Below the pieces are notes generated by a model that had not been told where the DNA came from, did no database searches, and worked only from the letters and a program-made list of their open reading frames with translations. 64,000 bases of DNA from Vibrio sp. Isolate32. Lineage in GTDB: Bacteria; Pseudomonadota; Gammaproteobacteria; Enterobacterales; Vibrionaceae. Position numbers and translations under genes: made by a program. Where the stretch lies: the NCBI RefSeq assembly GCF_022397955.1, contig NZ_JAKEUQ010000025.1, positions 1 through 64,000 on the forward strand, written 5' to 3'. Positions 6,816 to 15,350 of this stretch are shown one piece after another; within the stretch, counting starts at the first letter, position 1, and each line of letters opens with the position of its first letter.

Positions 6816-9389
6816 ATGAGCAAGATGAAGCTAGTCGTAATCGGTAACGGGATGGTAGGCCATCGCTATATCGAAGATTTAGTCGAGAAGACAGACGTTG
6901 CTAACATGGACATCACAGTCTTCTGTGAAGAGCCTCGCGTAGCCTATGATCGTGTACACCTTTCTTCTTATTTTTCACACCATACTGCGGACGAACTTTC
7001 TTTAGTTAAAGAAGGTTTCTACGAGAAACACGGCATCAACATGCTGATCGGTGAGCGTGCTATTAACGTTAACCGTGAAAAGAAAACAGTTTACTCAAGC
7101 ACTGGTCGTGAAATTCAATACGACAAGCTAATCCTTGCTACTGGTTCATACCCATTCGTTCCGCCAATCAAAGGTAACGAAGGTAAAGACTGTTTCGTTT
7201 ACCGCACAATCGAAGATTTGAAAGCTATCGAAGCAACCGCTAAGAATTCTAAATCTGGTGTAGTTGTTGGTGGTGGTTTGCTTGGGCTTGAAGCGGCAGG
7301 CGCACTAAAAGCTCTTGGCGTCACCACGCACGTTGTTGAGTTTGCCCCTAAATTAATGGCTGAGCAGCTTGACCAAGCGGGTGGTAACCAACTTCGTCAA
7401 AAAATCGAACGTATGGGCGTAAACGTACATACAAGCAAGAACACGCTTGAGATTGCTCCTGAAGGCACTGAAGCTCGTAACGTGATGCGCTTTGCAGACG
7501 GTACTGAGTTAGAAACAGATTTCATCGTATTCTCTGCAGGTATCCGCCCTCAAGACAAACTTGCTCGTCAAATGGGGCTGGGTATTGCGCCTCGTGGCGG
7601 TATCGAGATTAACGATCACTGTCAAACAACAGATAAAGACATCTACGCGATCGGTGAGTGTGCGTCATGGAACCAAACGTTCTACGGCCTAGTTGCTCCT
7701 GGTTACAAGATGGCGACAGTTGCAGTTGACCACATTGTTGGTAACGAAAGCACGTTCGAAGGTGCTGACATGTCTGCGAAGCTTAAGCTTCTAGGTGTGA
7801 AAGTAGGTTCTATCGGTGATGCAAACGGTCGTACTCCTGGTTGTAAGAGCTACGTTTACCAAAACGAAGAGCAAGAAGTTTACAAGCGTCTAATCGTCTC
7901 TGAAGACAACAAGAAGCTGCTAGGTGCAGTAATGGTTGGTGACACGTCTGACTACGGCGATCTTCTACAGCTTATGCTGAACGAAATCGACCTTCCAGAA
8001 CATCCAGATGCGTTGATTCTTCCTGCACACGCTGGTGCTGAAAAACCAACACTTGGCGCAGACTCTCTTCCTGAATCTGCAGTTATCTGTTCTTGTTTTG
8101 ATGTAACGAAAGGCAAAATCGCTCAAGCGGTTGCTGAAGGTCACCACACAATCGGTGATATCAAAGCGGTAACTGGCGCGGGTACTGGTTGTGGTGGTTG
8201 TATTCCACTTGTAACTTCAGTACTTAATGCTGAACTTGCTAAAGCCGGTGTAGAAGTGAAGAACGATGTGTGTGAGCACTTTGCTTACTCTCGCCAAGAG
8301 CTTTTCCACCTAATTCGCATTGAAGAAATTAAAACATTCGATGAGCTACTCGAGAAATACGGTAAAGGCTACGGCTGTGAAGTATGTAAACCTCTAGCGG
8401 GTTCTATCCTTGCTTCTTGCTGGGGTGAACACATCCTTAAGCCTGAGCTAGTGAAACTGCACGATACCAACGATAACTTCCTAGGTAACATGCAGAAAGA
8501 CGGTACTTACTCTGTTATCCCTCGTATGGCGGGTGGTGAAGTAACACCTCAAGCGCTAAGCGTTCTGGCTGATGTTGCGGCTGAATACAACCTTTACACT
8601 AAGATCACTGGTGCACAACGTATCGGTCTGTTCGGTGCTCAAAAAGATGACTTACCAGCAATCTGGAAGAAGTTAATCGCAGCAGGCTACGAAACAGGTC
8701 AAGCCTACGCAAAAGCACTTCGTATGGCTAAGACATGTGTTGGCTCTACTTGGTGTCGTTACGGCGTACAAGATTCAGTTGGTCTTGGCGTGATGATCGA
8801 GAACCGTTACAAAGGCATCCGTACTCCTCATAAGATGAAGTTTGGTGTGTCTGGTTGTACTCGTGAGTGTGCTGAAGCTCAAGGTAAAGATTTAGGTATT
8901 ATCGCGACTGATGCAGGTTGGAACATGTACGTATGTGGTAACGGTGGTATGAAGCCTCGTCACGCAGACCTACTAGCAAGCGACTTAGACCAAGAAACGC
9001 TAATCAAGTACATCGACCGTTTCATGATGTTCTACATCCGTACGGCTGCTCCGCTACAACGTACTTCGGTATGGATGGATAACCTAGAAGGTGGTGTGGA
9101 TTACCTACGTGAAGTTATCATCGACAATAAGCTTGGTATCAACGACCAACTTGAAGCTGATATTGCTGGCCTTGTAGACAACTTTGCTTGTGAGTGGACA
9201 GACACTATCAACGATGAAGCTCAACTTAAGCGCTTCGCTCACTTCATCAACGCTGATGATCGTGATGATAACGTTGTGTTTGTTGATGACGGCCGTGAAC
9301 AACACCGTCCAGCGACATTCACAGAGAAACACCCTGAAGCCATTACTTCAAGGCACCAGGGCGACATCATTCACGTAGAAACTGTTTAA
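6816..9389 (+). CDS. nirB: NADH-dependent nitrite reductase, large subunit
   Basis: 857 residues, full length. NirB takes electrons from NADH through FAD and iron-sulfur centres to siroheme, reducing nitrite to ammonia in the cytoplasm. Seen in order: FAD-binding GNGMVGHRY at residue 9, a second Rossmann motif GGGLLGLEAAG near 152, a BFD-like [2Fe-2S] domain with CSCF near 424 and CGGC near 458, then the siroheme/[4Fe-4S] half with Cys near 640 and 646 and SGCTREC near 680-684. The start follows TTCAGGA by a good distance. nirD begins 14 bases after the stop and nirC follows, so they form one operon. Confidence 0.98.
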   Translation: MSKMKLVVIGNGMVGHRYIEDLVEKTDVANMDITVFCEEPRVAYDRVHLSSYFSHHTADELSLVKEGFYEKHGINMLIGERAINVNREKKTVYSSTGREIQYDKLILATGSYPFVPPIKGNEGKDCFVYRTIEDLKAIEATAKNSKSGVVVGGGLLGLEAAGALKALGVTTHVVEFAPKLMAEQLDQAGGNQLRQKIERMGVNVHTSKNTLEIAPEGTEARNVMRFADGTELETDFIVFSAGIRPQDKLARQMGLGIAPRGGIEINDHCQTTDKDIYAIGECASWNQTFYGLVAPGYKMATVAVDHIVGNESTFEGADMSAKLKLLGVKVGSIGDANGRTPGCKSYVYQNEEQEVYKRLIVSEDNKKLLGAVMVGDTSDYGDLLQLMLNEIDLPEHPDALILPAHAGAEKPTLGADSLPESAVICSCFDVTKGKIAQAVAEGHHTIGDIKAVTGAGTGCGGCIPLVTSVLNAELAKAGVEVKNDVCEHFAYSRQELFHLIRIEEIKTFDELLEKYGKGYGCEVCKPLAGSILASCWGEHILKPELVKLHDTNDNFLGNMQKDGTYSVIPRMAGGEVTPQALSVLADVAAEYNLYTKITGAQRIGLFGAQKDDLPAIWKKLIAAGYETGQAYAKALRMAKTCVGSTWCRYGVQDSVGLGVMIENRYKGIRTPHKMKFGVSGCTRECAEAQGKDLGIIATDAGWNMYVCGNGGMKPRHADLLASDLDQETLIKYIDRFMMFYIRTAAPLQRTSVWMDNLEGGVDYLREVIIDNKLGINDQLEADIAGLVDNFACEWTDTINDEAQLKRFAHFINADDRDDNVVFVDDGREQHRPATFTEKHPEAITSRHQGDIIHVETV

Positions 9390-9403
9390 GGGGAGATGAC
9401 ATC

Positions 9404-9727
9404 ATGGCATTTACCAAAGTTTGTAAGATCGAAGACATTATCCCAGGTACAGGTGTTTGTGCATTGGTTGCTGGTGAGCAAGTGGCTATCTTCCGCCCAA
9501 CAAAAGCTGAAGAAGTGCTAGCGATTAGCAATACAGACCCTTACTTTCAATCTAACGTGTTATCTCGTGGTTTGATTGTAGAGCACCAAGACGAGCTTTG
9601 GGTGGCAAGCCCACTTAAGAAGCAACGCTTTAACCTGACAACAGGTGTGTGCATGGAAGACAAGAACTTTAGCGTGAAAGCGTACAAAGCTCGTGTGACT
9701 AAAGGCGCTGTAGAAATCTCTGCTTAA
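9404..9727 (+). CDS. nirD: NADH-dependent nitrite reductase, small subunit
   Basis: 107 residues with a Rieske-type fold. As in E. coli NirD, the cysteine/histidine ligands of a true Rieske cluster are missing: the first ligand loop reads SNTDPYFQS. It therefore probably supports NirB structurally and carries no iron-sulfur centre. Conserved stretches are VAIFRP and WVASPLKKQRF. A GGGGAGATG region before the ATG provides the ribosome binding site. It is translated directly after nirB. Confidence 0.96.
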   Translation: MAFTKVCKIEDIIPGTGVCALVAGEQVAIFRPTKAEEVLAISNTDPYFQSNVLSRGLIVEHQDELWVASPLKKQRFNLTTGVCMEDKNFSVKAYKARVTKGAVEISA

Positions 9728-9756
9728 TCTTTCGATGAGTAAGATTTGATAGTTCA

Positions 9757-9807
9757 AGGGTTCTAGTTATCGATATTGCCTTAACTCGGCAACTAGAACC
9801 TTTTCCT
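9757..9807 (+). terminator. Nested hairpin between nirD and nirC
   Basis: GGTTCTAGTT (9759-9768) pairs with AACTAGAACC (9791-9800), with an inner GCC...GGC stem in the loop, followed by TTTTCC. It may be a partial terminator or RNA-stability element that lowers nirC relative to nirBD. Confidence 0.55.
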
Positions 9808-9849
9808 ATCCAATTTTAACTTTTAAATTTAACTTTTAAGGACAACCTT

Positions 9850-10665
9850 ATGTCTACTGATTTTAAACCGGCAGAATTCGTTCAAACAATGATCGATGTA
9901 GGTGAAGCTAAAACCAAGACGGGTACTCGCGATCTTCTGATCCGAAGCACTATGGCTGGTATTATCCTTTCTCTTGCGGTTGTAGTGGCTATCACGACTA
10001 TCGTTCAAACAGGTATCGGTATTGTTGGTGCACTCGTGTTCCCAGTTGGCTTCGTCATTCTTAGTGTAATGGGTTATGACTTAGTAACAGGTGTATTTGG
10101 TCTTGCACCTTTAGCGAAATTCGACAACCGTCCAGGTATCACTTGGGGTCGTATTCTACGCTGTTGGGGTCTTGTTGGTCTGGGTAACCTTATCGGTTCT
10201 TTAATTGTTGCTTTCCTAGTCGCAGTCTCTCTAACAGGTAACTTCTCTCTAGAACCAAACGCTGTTGCTCAGAAGTTCATCGCAGTTTCTACTGGCCGTA
10301 GCCTAGGTTTTGAAAACATGGGTATGGACGGATGGATCACGTGTTTCGTACGCGGCATCTTCTGTAACCTAATGGTTTGTCTTGGCGTAATTGGTAACAT
10401 GACAGCACGCACTGTATCTGGCCGTGTAGCAATGATGTGGTTCCCAATCTTCATCTTCTTCGCACTAGTATTTGAGCACACAGTAGTAAACATGTTCCTA
10501 TTCCCACTGGGTATGATTCTTGGCGCTGACTTCGGTATCGCGACTTGGTTGAACTTCAACCTTATCCCAACAATCCTAGGTAACATCGTTGGTGGCTTGT
10601 TCCTAACATGTGTTCCACTATTCCTAACTCACGCTAGAACAGCTCCTTCTCTAGGCGCTAAGTAA
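9850..10665 (+). CDS. nirC: Formate/nitrite transporter family channel, nitrite type
   Basis: 271 residues and six hydrophobic segments, the usual size for the FNT family, which forms pentameric channels in the inner membrane for small monovalent anions. Position directly after nirBD argues for nitrite rather than formate, supplying the cytoplasmic reductase or exporting nitrite. Family features include the loop LAPLAKFDNRPG and the segment CNLMVCLGVIGNMTA. The ATG follows TTAAGGACAACC. A strong terminator closes the operon. Confidence 0.92.
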   Translation: MSTDFKPAEFVQTMIDVGEAKTKTGTRDLLIRSTMAGIILSLAVVVAITTIVQTGIGIVGALVFPVGFVILSVMGYDLVTGVFGLAPLAKFDNRPGITWGRILRCWGLVGLGNLIGSLIVAFLVAVSLTGNFSLEPNAVAQKFIAVSTGRSLGFENMGMDGWITCFVRGIFCNLMVCLGVIGNMTARTVSGRVAMMWFPIFIFFALVFEHTVVNMFLFPLGMILGADFGIATWLNFNLIPTILGNIVGGLFLTCVPLFLTHARTAPSLGAK

Positions 10666-10706
10666 GTCGAATACTCAAGGTTAATGAGTAATTGATAAAG
10701 TGTATG

Positions 10707-10737
10707 AAGCCCCAAACTGTTGATTTGGGGCTTTTTT
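10707..10737 (+). terminator. Terminator of the nirBDC operon
   Basis: Perfect 10-bp stem AAGCCCCAAA / TTTGGGGCTT with a 7-base loop and six T. Confidence 0.92.
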
Positions 10738-10993
10738 GATCTCAACACTCTCTACTTAGTTAGCCTTGCACCTAAGTTGGGCTAAATGCGCTCGAGAATG
10801 GTGCAAATATCAGTGTTTACCAACGTAATAGATTGTTTTGTTATATAAACTTCTATCTTGATTAGAATTAATCGTGAAGTTTTACGGCAACAACTGATAG
10901 TCTAAGAAGTAGGGATATTGCTGATTCATTGAATGATGAGTCATCAAACAGAATTAAGCTTGAAATATAACAAGCTAACTTTCGGAGCAAAGT
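10738..10993 (+). promoter_or_regulatory. Upstream region of cobA with a small palindrome
   Basis: No gene seen. TGATGAGTCATCA at 10934-10946 is a perfect odd palindrome, 48 bases before the cobA start, and could be an operator. A GGAG ribosome binding site precedes the ATG at 10994. Confidence 0.35.
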
Positions 10994-11764
10994 ATGTCAG
11001 AAGTATCGCCATCGAATGTTAATAAAGAAAGCAATGGATTTGTATCACTGGTTGGTGCAGGGCCTGGTGACCCAGACCTGTTAACTTTAAAAGCAGCACG
11101 CGTCATCCAACAAGCGGATGTACTGGTTTACGATCGCTTGGTATCAAAAGATATCTTGGCGATGGCAAACCCAGAAGCAGAGATGTTGTATGTGGGTAAA
11201 AAGCTTGATCACCACTGTGTTCCACAAGACCAGATCAACCAATTACTGGTTACTAAAGCTCAGGAAAATAAACATGTAGTCCGCCTTAAAGGTGGGGATT
11301 CGTTTATCTTCGGTCGTGGTGGGGAAGAGTGTGAAACGCTCGCTGAGAACGACGTTAAATTTGAAGTCATTCCTGGTATTACAGCCGCTGCGGGTGCTAC
11401 GGCTTATGCGGGGATTCCACTGACGCATCGTAACCACGCTCAAAGTGTTCAGTTTATTACTGGTCACCTTAAAAAAGACGGTGAAGACATCGATTGGCAA
11501 TCACTAGCACAACATAATCACACCATTGTGTTCTATATGGGATTAAAAGAGAGCCCAAATATTCAAAAGAACCTGCTTGATAACGGCATGCGAGCGGATA
11601 TGCCCGTGGCGATTATCGAAAACGGAACACGTCAAGAACAGAAGGTGTTTCGAGGTGGGTTGAGTGACTTAGCAAGCCTGGCTAGTGTTGCGACTAGCCC
11701 AGCGTTGATTGTTGTTGGTAGTGTGGCGCAACTCCATGAAAAACTTGACTGGTTTAACAAGTAA
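10994..11764 (+). CDS. cobA: Uroporphyrinogen-III C-methyltransferase
   Basis: 256 residues. The enzyme methylates uroporphyrinogen III at C2 and C7 with S-adenosylmethionine, giving precorrin-2, the branch point to siroheme and cobalamin. Typical motifs are SLVGAGPGDPDLLT at the N-terminus, VRLKGGDSFIFGRGGEE near residue 95 and VIPGITAAAGA near 124. The protein is the single SUMT domain, without the CysG dehydrogenase/ferrochelatase part. Its place after nirBDC fits supply of siroheme to NirB; it has its own gap and probably its own promoter. Confidence 0.93.
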   Translation: MSEVSPSNVNKESNGFVSLVGAGPGDPDLLTLKAARVIQQADVLVYDRLVSKDILAMANPEAEMLYVGKKLDHHCVPQDQINQLLVTKAQENKHVVRLKGGDSFIFGRGGEECETLAENDVKFEVIPGITAAAGATAYAGIPLTHRNHAQSVQFITGHLKKDGEDIDWQSLAQHNHTIVFYMGLKESPNIQKNLLDNGMRADMPVAIIENGTRQEQKVFRGGLSDLASLASVATSPALIVVGSVAQLHEKLDWFNK

Positions 11765-11794
11765 TTGAGTCACAACTAATTTTCGTGTTTTGAA

Positions 11795-12334
11795 TTAGAT
11801 ACTGCAGCGGCTGTTTTGTCGCTGCATTTCTTGTTGGCGCATTGGCATTTCATCAATGATGTTGGTGATGAGGTTCCAATCCGTTTTACCATTCCAACGA
11901 TGCTTCTCTTTTCCGTCTTTACCAATTAATACAGCAGTGTGAGATCCTTTGGGAATCTCATAGATGCTAGTCATTGCTTCTAAGTTAAACTCTTCTTCCA
12001 GCCAAGTCGGGACGGTATATCCGCTTTCTGCTATCACCATGATGACGACATCTCTTTCGTCTAGCTGGCAGTTGTTGATCAGTACTTCATCAAGAAACTC
12101 TTTTACCACCGAGTCTTCCTCTGGTGCGAAGTAAATGACGCTGCGATGAGGCAGTGGTTGAGAATGGGAGTAGGCTGGATAAGCAAACACCGAATGAGTG
12201 GTGAGGCTCAAAATCAACACGGTGCTAACAGTCATTAGCTTGAGTAAATTTACCCAACTACTCGAGGGGCTGAGAGCACCCCTTACTGTGTTGCAGATGC
12301 TTCCGTGCGATTTATGTTCTTGTCGGTGTAGCAT
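11795..12334 (-). CDS. Secreted DUF4174-like protein
   Basis: 179 residues from the ATG at 12334, which sits 6 bases after GGGAGG; an upstream TTG two codons earlier is less likely. A hydrophobic stretch around residues 30-50 (VSTVLILSLTTHSVFA) looks like a membrane anchor or late signal peptide. The remainder resembles the DUF4174 family: HRSVIYFAPEED, ERDVVIMVIAESG and TAVLIGKDGKEKHRW, a thioredoxin-like pattern of strands without a CxxC active site. Function unknown. It faces cobA convergently and nothing in the context suggests a partner. Confidence 0.65.
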   Translation of the reverse strand: MLHRQEHKSHGSICNTVRGALSPSSSWVNLLKLMTVSTVLILSLTTHSVFAYPAYSHSQPLPHRSVIYFAPEEDSVVKEFLDEVLINNCQLDERDVVIMVIAESGYTVPTWLEEEFNLEAMTSIYEIPKGSHTAVLIGKDGKEKHRWNGKTDWNLITNIIDEMPMRQQEMQRQNSRCSI

Positions 12335-12453
12335 AGCCAACCTCCCTCTAGTAGCTTGTAAGCTTTACTTGTATCTCTAATTGCCAACCCTTGTGAGATG
12401 GTCACCATTGAAACAGTCGCGTGTTCAATCTGATAGACGTTTATTAAGCATAG

Positions 12454-12493
12454 TTAGGATTACGTTAAACATGCTTAGATTTACGTTAACCAT
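12454..12493. repeat. Tandem 19-base repeat with 21-base period
   Basis: 12454-12472 and 12475-12493 match at 16 of 19 positions, sharing TTACGTTAA and CAT. A 21-base period places both on the same DNA face, as expected for two regulator half-sites. It lies between the divergent DUF4174 and NYN genes, about 90 bases before the latter. Confidence 0.5.
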
Positions 12494-12583
12494 AACCAAC
12501 AGGTTCATTTTTATTGGATAAAGCGACTCGCATTTTAAGGTTGAATAGAATAGGGTATACCGAAAATCTAAAGGTATGAAGAT

Positions 12584-13057
12584 ATGGAAAACATAGCTAT
12601 TTTGGTCGACGTTCAAAACGTATACTACACAACACGAGATAAATATCGTTCTAACTTTGACTACAACCAATTTTGGTATGTAGCGACAGAAGGCCGAAAT
12701 GTTGTTGCGGCTAATGCGTATGCGATTTCTAGTCAAGACCCTAAGCAGCGTCAATTCCATCACATTCTTCGCGGTGTCGGTTTTGATGTGAAATTGAAGC
12801 CATTTATTCAGCGTCGTGATGGCAGTGCGAAAGGTGACTGGGATGTCGGTATTGCCTTAGATGCTATTGAACTAGCAAAGAACGTGGATACGATCGTTCT
12901 AGTCTCTGGAGACGGGGATTTCGAGATTCTTGTGGAAAGAATAAAACAGCGCTTTGGAAAAAAAGTGGAAGTGTACGGTGTACCAGGGCTTACAGCTCAA
13001 AATCTTATCGATTCTGCGTCAAAGTTCGTTCCGATTGAAAAAGATTTCTTACTATAG
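12584..13057 (+). CDS. NYN domain protein (LabA/DUF88-like), putative RNase
   Basis: 157 residues, essentially a single NYN (PIN-like) domain. The acidic residues expected to hold a metal ion are visible: VDVQNVYY at residue 8, KGDWDVGIALDAI near 84 and VSGDGDFEIL near 107. Family members act as single-strand RNases, and some Vibrio and cyanobacterial relatives influence gene regulation; the target here is unknown. It is monocistronic, with a possible repeat-based operator upstream. Confidence 0.82.
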   Translation: MENIAILVDVQNVYYTTRDKYRSNFDYNQFWYVATEGRNVVAANAYAISSQDPKQRQFHHILRGVGFDVKLKPFIQRRDGSAKGDWDVGIALDAIELAKNVDTIVLVSGDGDFEILVERIKQRFGKKVEVYGVPGLTAQNLIDSASKFVPIEKDFLL

Positions 13058-13134
13058 AGTAAATCTCTCATTTTATAATTGAAATTAATAATAACGATAA
13101 TTAAAATGCAAACTATTATTATTTATCGGTTTGT

Positions 13135-13803
13135 ATGATGTCGCGCGTTTTAGTTGTTGATGATGATATTCAGTTGTGTGAATTATTGGGTGAAGTTCTA
13201 GAAAATGAAGGGTATCACGTTGATACCGTTCATTGTGGCGAGGCTGCGCTTGAGTTCATTCAGTCTCACCCTGTTGATTTAGTCTTACTTGATGTAATGC
13301 TTCCAAACCTAAGCGGTATTCAAGTGGCAAGGCGTATTTGTCAGCGTTTTGCTACTCCCATTCTTATGCTAACCGCGCTTAACGACGATGCCTCAATGCT
13401 CGATGGCTACCAAGCAGGAGCTGATCAGTATATAGCTAAACCTTTCAATGTTCCTGAACTCTTAACCCGAATTAAGGTGATTTTGCGCCGAGTTGGTTTT
13501 GAACGTCAGAGGCAATCTTTGGCTTCGTCTAATCATGGTTTGTGCGAACAACTTTCTCGTTTACCACTAACCGGCACTGAGAAAGATCTGCTTGACTATT
13601 TGATTAAGAATGACGGCATTGTTGTATCTAAGTCTGACTTACAAATACATGTCCTAAAGAAAGAGTTGTGTCCCTTTGATCGTAATCTAGACATGCACAT
13701 CAGTAATATCCGCCGCAAGCTAGTACAGGCAGGTTTGTCTAAACAGCATATTAAAACGGTTCGTGGTAAAGGTTATAGCTATCTAGAGTCGGTTGGAGCA
13801 TGA
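13135..13803 (+). CDS. OmpR-family response regulator
   Basis: 222 residues. The receiver domain (about 1-118) has the acidic pair VDDD, the phosphoacceptor Asp in LLDVMLP near residue 53, the Thr of MLTA and the Lys of AKPF. A winged-helix DNA-binding domain follows, with the typical DMHISNIRRKL and TVRGKGYSY near the end. It overlaps its kinase gene by four bases (ATGA), so they are translationally coupled. The region just upstream is an AT-rich imperfect inverted repeat. The regulon is unknown. Confidence 0.92.
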   Translation: MMSRVLVVDDDIQLCELLGEVLENEGYHVDTVHCGEAALEFIQSHPVDLVLLDVMLPNLSGIQVARRICQRFATPILMLTALNDDASMLDGYQAGADQYIAKPFNVPELLTRIKVILRRVGFERQRQSLASSNHGLCEQLSRLPLTGTEKDLLDYLIKNDGIVVSKSDLQIHVLKKELCPFDRNLDMHISNIRRKLVQAGLSKQHIKTVRGKGYSYLESVGA

Positions 13804-15185
13804 GTGCCAAGCTGATACGTTGCCCTGACTTCATTGCCAAGCGTAAAGATGGACTAACGTTCCAACTTTTCTCATATCTGACGATCATCCTTGTCAGTAT
13901 CTTTATTTTTCAAGCGGTTGCAGAAAAGGCGTTGATGAAGGCACTCCTTAAGGTGCCTGATTCTGTTAAGCAAGAAATGTTGGATCTTGCGTATCAAGCC
14001 AATGTGCTAATCGAAGATGGTGACATGGATGAGCTGGCCGACTGGGCCAATGCTCAGCAGTATTATTTGTTTGTTTTAGACAAAGATAATCATCCGCTTA
14101 CACATAGACACATGCATCCTCACTTTGAGTTCAAGTTACGTTTCTTAAGAACGTTAGATCATCAATTGGATACCGTCGTGAATCGACCGATTTTTGGCCT
14201 ACCTTTAGAAAACGGTAATAGCTTAGTTATCCAATTACCGCACCGGTTCCACCCCGCAAATTCGTTTGGCTTGTATTCGTCATTGATGAAGGTATTCATC
14301 GCTTTTATAATCCTGTCTTTGTTCTCTTTAATTATGGCTCGGAGACTTCAACAACCTTTGGATCGTTTGAGAGAGGCGAGTCGACGTTTAGCGGAAGGTG
14401 ACTTCTCAGTGCAAGTCGTCTCTGAATTGAAATCAAACACTAGAGAGTTCAATGAGCTTGCGGTGGATTTTGATCATATGACGTTTGAGATTAAATCACT
14501 GGCAGAGAAGCAACGTCGCTTGATACGAGATGTCTCTCATGAGCTCAGGACTCCATTGGCAAGGCAAAACCTCGCATTACACTTATTACGCAATAAAGTT
14601 GATGAGAAGAGCATAGGCTTGCTAGATCGTATGGAAAGCGAAACAGAAGAGATGAATAAGCTGGTGGGTGAAATACTCGAGTTTAGCCGCTTAGAAACCT
14701 CTCGTTATGATGCCAAATCAAGCTTGATGCACCTTGAGCACTATTGCTCGATGCTGATCGCGCAGATGCAAAATGACTTAAAACCTAATCAAACATTGGT
14801 GGGTGATTTAGAAACTCCAACTTCGATGGTGAACATTGATGAGCGATTACTTTTAAGAGTGATCGGGAATTTGGTTGGCAATGCGATTAAATATGCGGGT
14901 GAGCATGCCCATATTTCGGTAACGACGTATGAAGTGACTATCGAGCAACGTTACAGTGTTATATCTGTAGAAGATGACGGTAATGGCATTCCTGAGAACA
15001 AGATTGCGGGTATATTCGATCCGTTTACACGAATTGAATCAGCCCGAGATAAACAGTCTGGTGGTTATGGTCTAGGCCTTGCGATTGTGAAAGAAGCGAT
15101 GGGTGTGATGAATGGACATGTGACCGCTGAGAATAGAGAAGGTGGGGGGCTGAAAGTGAACTTGATGTTCCCAATATCTGATTAG
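13800..15185 (+). CDS. Sensor histidine kinase, CpxA-like, with a His-rich sensor loop
   Basis: 461 residues. One transmembrane helix near 23-42, a periplasmic domain to about 155, a second helix near 160-180, a HAMP domain, then the dimerisation/phosphoacceptor segment RDVSHELRTPLAR and an ATPase domain with the N box (NLVGNAIKYA), G1 (DDGNGIP) and G2 (GGYGLGLAI). The periplasmic loop contains THRHMHPHFEF and LPHRFHP, a cluster of histidines unusual in CpxA and suggestive of metal or pH sensing. It pairs with the regulator gene before it. The kinase is full length; the signal is inference. Confidence 0.9.
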   Translation: MSAKLIRCPDFIAKRKDGLTFQLFSYLTIILVSIFIFQAVAEKALMKALLKVPDSVKQEMLDLAYQANVLIEDGDMDELADWANAQQYYLFVLDKDNHPLTHRHMHPHFEFKLRFLRTLDHQLDTVVNRPIFGLPLENGNSLVIQLPHRFHPANSFGLYSSLMKVFIAFIILSLFSLIMARRLQQPLDRLREASRRLAEGDFSVQVVSELKSNTREFNELAVDFDHMTFEIKSLAEKQRRLIRDVSHELRTPLARQNLALHLLRNKVDEKSIGLLDRMESETEEMNKLVGEILEFSRLETSRYDAKSSLMHLEHYCSMLIAQMQNDLKPNQTLVGDLETPTSMVNIDERLLLRVIGNLVGNAIKYAGEHAHISVTTYEVTIEQRYSVISVEDDGNGIPENKIAGIFDPFTRIESARDKQSGGYGLGLAIVKEAMGVMNGHVTAENREGGGLKVNLMFPISD

Positions 15186-15257
15186 CTTTTTCTACTAGAA
15201 GCACATTAAATGTAACTAGCCTCGCATAGTTGCGTTTAAAAAAAAGCGACACCGAAT

Positions 15258-15291
15258 AAAAAACGTCACAGCAAATGCTGTGGCGTTTTTT
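15258..15291. terminator. Bidirectional terminator between kinase and symporter genes
   Basis: 16-base arms (15258-15273 and 15276-15291), one G-U pair, A-run on one side and T-run on the other. It serves both convergent genes. Confidence 0.88.
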
Positions 15292-15350
15292 GTATTTAGA
15301 GCTAAAGCGTAGCCATTAATTATGCTTTAGCTTGAAGCAGGGCAGCCAAA

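Noticed and set aside
9404-9727. Rieske iron-sulfur protein
   Set aside because: NirD has the fold but not the Cys/His ligands, as in E. coli, so no cluster is claimed.
13081-13134. Fur box before the two-component genes
   Set aside because: The AT-rich imperfect inverted repeat contains GATAAT but no 19-base alignment reached a convincing match to the Fur consensus.
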